DNA from: Sclerurus mexicanus
Lineage: Eukaryota; Chordata; Aves; Passeriformes; Furnariidae
DNA length: 64,000 nucleotides
Reading direction: 5' to 3'
Assembly (NCBI GenBank): GCA_013396755.1
Contig: VWZF01002437.1
Location: forward strand, 2,450,095 to 2,514,094
This document shows, one piece after another, positions 59,414-64,000 of the stretch (within the stretch, counting starts at the first letter, position 1; each line of letters starts with the position of its first letter). The position numbers and the translations under genes were made by a program. The notes below the pieces were generated by a model. The model had not been told where the DNA came from, made no database searches, and saw only the letters and a list, made by a program, of their open reading frames with translations.

Positions 59414-60483
59414 TGTGATGGGTTGACCCTGGCTGGATGCCAGGTGCCCACCCACTCTATCACTCCCCTCCTCAGCTGAACAGGGGAGAAAAAATATAAC
59501 AAAAGGCTCATGGGTTGAGATAAGGACAGGGAGAGATCACTCACCAGTTACTGTCATGGGCAAAACAGACTAAACTCAGGGAAATTAGTTTAATTTATTA
59601 CCAAGCAAGTCAGAGTAGGGTAATGAGAAAATAAAAACTAAATCTTAAAACACCTTCCTCCCACCCCTCCCTACCTCCCAGGCTCAGCTTCACTCCCCAT
59701 TTTCTCTACCGTCTCTCCCTCAGCACAGGGGCATAGGGAATGGGGGCTGGAGTCAATTCATCACGTTTTCTTTGTTGCTTCTTCATTCTCAGGGGGAGGA
59801 CTTCTCACACTCTTCCCCTGCTTCACCGTGGGGTCTCTTCCATGGAAGACAGTCCTCCACCAACTTCTCGAACATGAGTCCTTCCCACAGGCTGCAGCTC
59901 TTCACGTGGGTCCCTTCCAGAAGGTGCAGTCCTTCAGGCACAGGCTGCTTCAGTGTAGATCCCCTGTGGGGTCACAAGTCCTGACAGCAAACCTGCCCCA
60001 GTGTGGATTTCTCTCACCCAGGGTCACAGGTCCTGCCAGGAGCCTGCTCCGGCATGGGGATCCTATGTGGTCACAGCCTCCTTCGGGCACTCATCTGCTC
60101 CTCAATGGGCTGTGGGGGGAACTCTGCTCCACCACGAACCACCATGTCTTCACCATGGGCTCCAAGGGAATCTCTGCTCCAACAGCTGGAGCTCCTCCTC
60201 CACCTCCTTCTTTCCTGACCTTGGTGTCTGCAGAGTTGTTTCTCTCACATATTCTCACTCCTCTCTCTGGCTGAAGTTGCCCAGGATTTCTTTTCCCCCT
60301 GCTTTTAAAGTATGTGATCCCAAAGGTGCTGCCAGCATTGCTGATAGGCTTGGCCTTGGCCAGTGGCAGGTCCACCTTATACCTGGCTGGTATTGGCAGC
60401 CTTGGACATGGAGGAAGCTTCTGGCATCTTCTCAAAGGAACCCCTGTACCGCCATCACTACCTGGCCATGCAATTCCAATACA
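59414..60483 (-). mobile_element. Solo LTR of an ERVL-like avian endogenous retrovirus
   Basis: A 1,070-bp long terminal repeat, TG...CA at the ends, flanked by a perfect AAGAT target-site duplication, with no internal viral genes, so it is a solo LTR left by recombination between two LTRs. The transcriptional direction is minus: the polyadenylation hexamer AATAAA reads on that strand at 59594-59599, about 180 bases before the 3' end at 59414. The middle (about 59,810-60,180) is built from degenerate tandem units of the type TCCTTC..GGCTGCAG..CACTGTGG. The plus-strand start TGTGATGGGTTGACCCTGG is a string I associate from memory with LTRs abundant in songbirds. Open frames across it (for example 59828-60274 and 60001-60513) are LTR sequence and not genes. 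Confidence 0.9.
59594..59599 (-). promoter_or_regulatory. LTR polyadenylation signal (AATAAA)
   Basis: AATAAA on the minus strand (TTTATT on the plus strand), placed as expected between U3 and the end of the LTR. It supports the minus orientation of the element. Confidence 0.7.
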
Positions 60484-60488
60484 AAGAT
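60484..60488. repeat. Target-site duplication, right copy (AAGAT)
   Basis: Identical to 59409-59413. One more A adjoins on the left flank, so the boundary could be placed one base differently, but TG...CA ends fit this placement. Confidence 0.88.
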
Positions 60489-62919
60489 GAACTACTGTGT
60501 TTCAAAATATTAATTATACTAAGTTTAAAGCAAATTAATGTAAAGTTAGTGCTGAATTTCAAAGCTAGAGGTATATTTTTATGGCAAGACAGTGCAGGAA
60601 TCTAAGTTATGACATTGCAACAATTAGGAGTAATAGGGTAAGTTAAAGTTACCATAACAGATGTTTTGATTTTATGTCTGCATTCCCTTACTCTAGCTAA
60701 TGTTGTCACAATCTTCTGCTTGCCTCAATATGGATTATTGTTATCAGCCATATCCCATCAATCCTTAGGCAACTTTTCCAAAAAGGGAAAGGGGAATATT
60801 CTTTGACTGACAGATGCAAAATAGTGACAGATGCAGAATTCACCATTTTTTATCCTCTGTCTGCCATGCAAAATGCAATGTGGAACAGTTCTGGAACACC
60901 TCTTCTTTGTAGACAAGGAAAAGAGCCACTGCCACAAAGTACCAATTTTACCTAACATTTTTGCCTTCATAGAGCAATACAGACATTAAAGATTAACTGA
61001 AATGTTAGGACATGCAAAGAATCTGTCTGAATTTATTTATGTTTAAAAATGGTTTATGCTCTAAGTGACTATATCTTCACTTTATTTAAATTACAGAAAC
61101 AATTTATTTTTCAAAATACGAACAGAGGCATATAATAGTTTAGTTATTTAAAGTAGTCTATCCAATAAATACAGAGAAATACAAAACTGTTATTTGCTGA
61201 TGTAGTTGGTACACCTACAAAGATCCCAACCAGCTTGTGCTAGAAGATACTTTGCCCCACGACATTAGTCTAATACAGTCCTGTACATAACAGAATAAGT
61301 GAACAAGTGCTCTGGTATGTGCTTACATTTTAAAACACATTATCTACCTGATATAAGAACCTCTTTTAAGTTAATTGGATATTTTACTGTACTCACAGAC
61401 TATTTAAAAACTGGACTAGGTAACAGTCCTTTGTATTCAGTACAGGATATTCTAAATTCTGCTTCTTTTTTTTTTTTTTTTCCAGGAGACTATAATGTCA
61501 TGACAATATCTCAAATCATTAAATTAGATTACTGCCATAAAATGCATGCTTGAGTCTATTTCTATATCCAAAATCCTTATGGCATTTTTCCAGTACCATG
61601 TAGCACAGTGATCCTAGTGATGTCAGTTGATAGTGGGAAGCACCTCCAAACCTGAGCAGCATGACTTGTCCAGCCTAATCAGCTCCTTAACTTCATGGTG
61701 TGAACAGCTTTCACCATTGAGAAGTTCCAACATTAGCAAAGCTATCCTCAGCATTCATCCTGGTTTAGTCATTCAACCCCAGCGTTATTCCCTTCTCTGA
61801 CTCTCATTCTTCGTAGCCACATTCAAGTAATCTTGGACTTTCTGCCAAATGATGGTCTCCAATTTGTCTCAAGTGATACAGGGGAAATCAGACCAATCCT
61901 AATATTTACTGGGGGGTTTTTGAACTTAGAGTCAGGCCAGTGGCTGGGAAATGAAGGTCAGTGAAAGAGGGCAGAGGGAAAATGTTTCTGACACTTTTCC
62001 CTGACACTGGGAGAGCTCCACAGATGAACGCACTCTTTTCAGTCTCATCATACAGCATGAGAGAGAAAATCCTACCATAGAACCTCCCAGGGTATCCAGC
62101 CTCTCAGATGAGCTTTGCTCCAGAGAGGATGCCTTGACAGGAACAGATGTGATAACAAATGACCTCTAGAATTGCACCCTGAGAGCTGTTGACCGTTTCC
62201 TGAAAGCTGTTCATCCTCCCGAGCTCCTGGCCTTAGTTAGGAAACCTTGAGATCCTGGCATACAACTAAAAAGGGACAACAACGAGAAATAGAAAAATAG
62301 AGTGTGAGTCTTAGAATCAAAAGAAAGAGGGGGCAAAACCAGAGTACAAACATATTTAAGGACTTTTGCTTTTAAAGACAAAAATCAGAAATCTAAATGC
62401 CATGCCAAAACTCAGCATCATCTTCATCCCCAAATCAAAGGAAAAATTCTGTGCTGAACAAAAGACTATCGAATGATAATACTATAAAAATTGGGTTCAA
62501 CACTATTTAATTTTTATTCCAATCCAAAGTAAACCAAATGTATAATATTAGATAACACAGTATTTGTATATTCCTGCGAGTGTGCTTAGATCTGCTGTGC
62601 AACACACAAAACCATCTTTCCCAATGAGAGCTTACAGGATAAGTGGAGCACACAGAGAGCAGTGCACCTCGGGAACTCCAGAGGAGAGGCTGCGGATGCA
62701 GATGTATGTCCACAAGCATGAGAGAGGAAGATGGGAAATAGCTTATTTGTTCCTCTTTGCCAGGAAACTGAAAAATTTCTCAGTACTGACATCTTGTAAA
62801 GCTCCTTGAAATCAAGACTGTGACCATATCCTATGACTGGCATGGAGCAAAAGTCACATTTGACTCATACACTCGCTTAGGTTTGTGCTGATGACTTCAG
62901 GCTGTCTCCACTAAGTCTC
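60489..62919. other. AT-rich non-coding DNA
   Basis: No recognised gene. A 16-base T run at 61466-61481 followed by CCAGGAG mimics a splice acceptor, but the following sequence is not recognisably exonic. Confidence 0.5.
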
Positions 62920-62938
62920 GGGGTTTGGGGTGGGGGGG
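62920..62938 (+). other. G-quadruplex-capable G runs
   Basis: GGGG, GGGG and a run of seven G's are separated by TTT and T. This can supply four G-tracts if the long run is used twice. The surrounding DNA is AT-rich. Confidence 0.6.
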
Positions 62939-63295
62939 TGTGGTGGACAAAGGCTGAAAGAATAACAACATACTCACTGGCATTCCGTTTTTAGAGGCAA
63001 GTTTGGGAAAAACCTGGCACTACTAGTACAATTATATGCTACAACTCATTCATTGCCCGTGAAAGGCAGAGAAGAGAAAAAGGGGAGGGGTACGCAGGAT
63101 ACGGAACGAGACAGAAAGCAGAAGCAGAAACAAAGATTCAGCATCGGGAGACAAAATGAGAGGAGAGATGACATTGGGCAACATGCACAAGATGCCTCTT
63201 CTTACATTTGTTAAAAGTAAACACGCATACAAACTATAAAGCTGAAATGAAAAGCACAGGCAAGCTTATTTGGTTTAATCCTTTCAAGCAGCGAA
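62939..63295. other. Non-coding DNA, purine-rich in part
   Basis: Purine-rich around 63,060-63,130. No gene is recognised. Confidence 0.5.
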
Positions 63296-63530
63296 ATGAT
63301 TTTCTCTATGATTTTTTTCCCTGTCATTTCCTGTCATTTCCTTGCAATGCCTTCTCCTTTCTCACTTGTCTTTTTCTCCTTTTTCTTTTCAATGCCATCT
63401 TGCTTTGTTCCTTTTTCTTTGCTCCTGTCTGCTTCTTTTTTCCTCTTCCTTTCTTCTCTTGCTCTCCCTTGTCTTTTTTTGTCTTGCTCTTGCTCTCCCA
63501 TGTGTTCTCCGAGCACATGAAGAACATGAG
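63296..63530 (-). repeat. Pyrimidine-rich low-complexity tract
   Basis: About 230 bases rich in T and C on the plus strand, including a tandem CCTGTCATTT pair near 63,320-63,340 and many TTTTTCTCC/CTTGCTC-type units. Overlapping open frames are Phe/Ser/Leu-rich on one strand and Lys/Glu-rich on the other, as expected from composition. Confidence 0.75.
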
Positions 63531-64000
63531 CACAAATAGTTGAAAAGCATTTTTTTCCCTGATGCTCCTTTTCTATCCCCATGTGGTTTTGACTATTGTA
63601 GCTCTGTTAGGTTTTAAATACACATGGCGAACCCACTTGTACTCCCATGTGTTTTAGAATTATCTACAGTAGCACGCTGCAGGAAAAACATGTGGGAAGG
63701 GAATGTGTCAGAAAAGTTTCTTGTACTCCCTCCAACACGTGGGCCACATTTAACAAGGTCAAGGGACAAGTGTGGCTCACAGGCATTAGTTTGACCGGTA
63801 CTATAAAAAGGATCATGCATTCTGCTTGCTTTTACCTGCACATACTCTGCAGTTAATCACTCACCCGAATACAGCTTACAGAGTTTCAGTTGATCTACTT
63901 TTATTTTTAGGCTAGCTTAACATATTTTAGGAACAGATTATTATATCTTTTTTCCTGATTTGACAATTCCAAGATAATGAAAGATATAGATGTAACAGAA
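63531..64000. other. Non-coding DNA, nothing recognised
   Basis: AT-rich end of the window with no recognised exon or element. Confidence 0.5.

Noticed and set aside
59828..60513. 148- and 170-codon frames on the plus strand
   Set aside because: They lie inside the solo LTR and are non-coding repeat sequence.
61466..61560. Poly-T plus CCAGG, a strong-looking splice acceptor
   Set aside because: A homopolymer followed by CAG arises easily. The following AT-rich sequence is not exon-like.
63208..63582. Overlapping 65-111-codon frames on both strands
   Set aside because: They follow from the pyrimidine-rich low-complexity tract; Phe/Ser on one strand and Lys/Glu on the other.
1..64000. CRISPR array, operon or phage-like system
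   Set aside because: No spaced direct repeats, no dense one-strand gene clusters and no ribosome binding sites; the composition and repeats are vertebrate.

Overview
This window looks like vertebrate nuclear DNA, most likely from a bird and probably a passerine. Four things point that way: a CR1 LINE 3' end whose short tail still encodes the end of the reverse-transcriptase ORF, a second CR1 3' fragment, a solo LTR of an ERVL-like type I associate with songbirds, and a very low load of interspersed repeats (about 1.5 kb in 64 kb). No bacterial features (dense ORFs, ribosome binding sites, operons, CRISPR) are present. Most of the window is AT-rich DNA without recognisable protein-coding exons, so it reads as a gene desert or a very long intron.

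Layout. Positions 1-40,900 are AT-rich non-coding DNA holding a CR1 fragment (about 2,270-2,650), a second CR1 3' tail that runs into a long TG microsatellite (30,497-30,631), a short interstitial telomere repeat (19,161-19,180), a purine-rich tract and a long uninterrupted GGAT microsatellite (34,918-35,289), and scattered low-complexity tracts. Positions 40,900-44,000 form the one promoter-like zone: a broken GC- and CpG-rich island with sequencing gaps (68 Ns at 41,050-41,117, single Ns at 42,443, 42,671 and 43,752), a TATA-box motif, and one complete nuclear tRNA-Asn(GTT) gene on the minus strand (43,824-43,897) with its pol III terminator. Inside this zone a 499-base segment appears twice, apparently identically, and each copy stops exactly at a single N. 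This is most simply an assembly false duplication. Positions 44,000-64,000 are again AT-rich; they hold a GC-rich patch (54,780-55,070), an AGC repeat, and a 1,070-bp solo LTR with a perfect 5-bp target-site duplication (59,414-60,483).

The tRNA gene is the only functional gene I can call with high confidence. The longest open frames (about 130-215 codons) are in the length range expected by chance in this much DNA, match nothing I recognise, and several cross Ns or microsatellites. I found no evidence for a new gene system. The items most worth checking are the island and its possible unannotated transcript, the assembly error inside it, and several candidate conserved non-coding elements that only a multi-species alignment can confirm.
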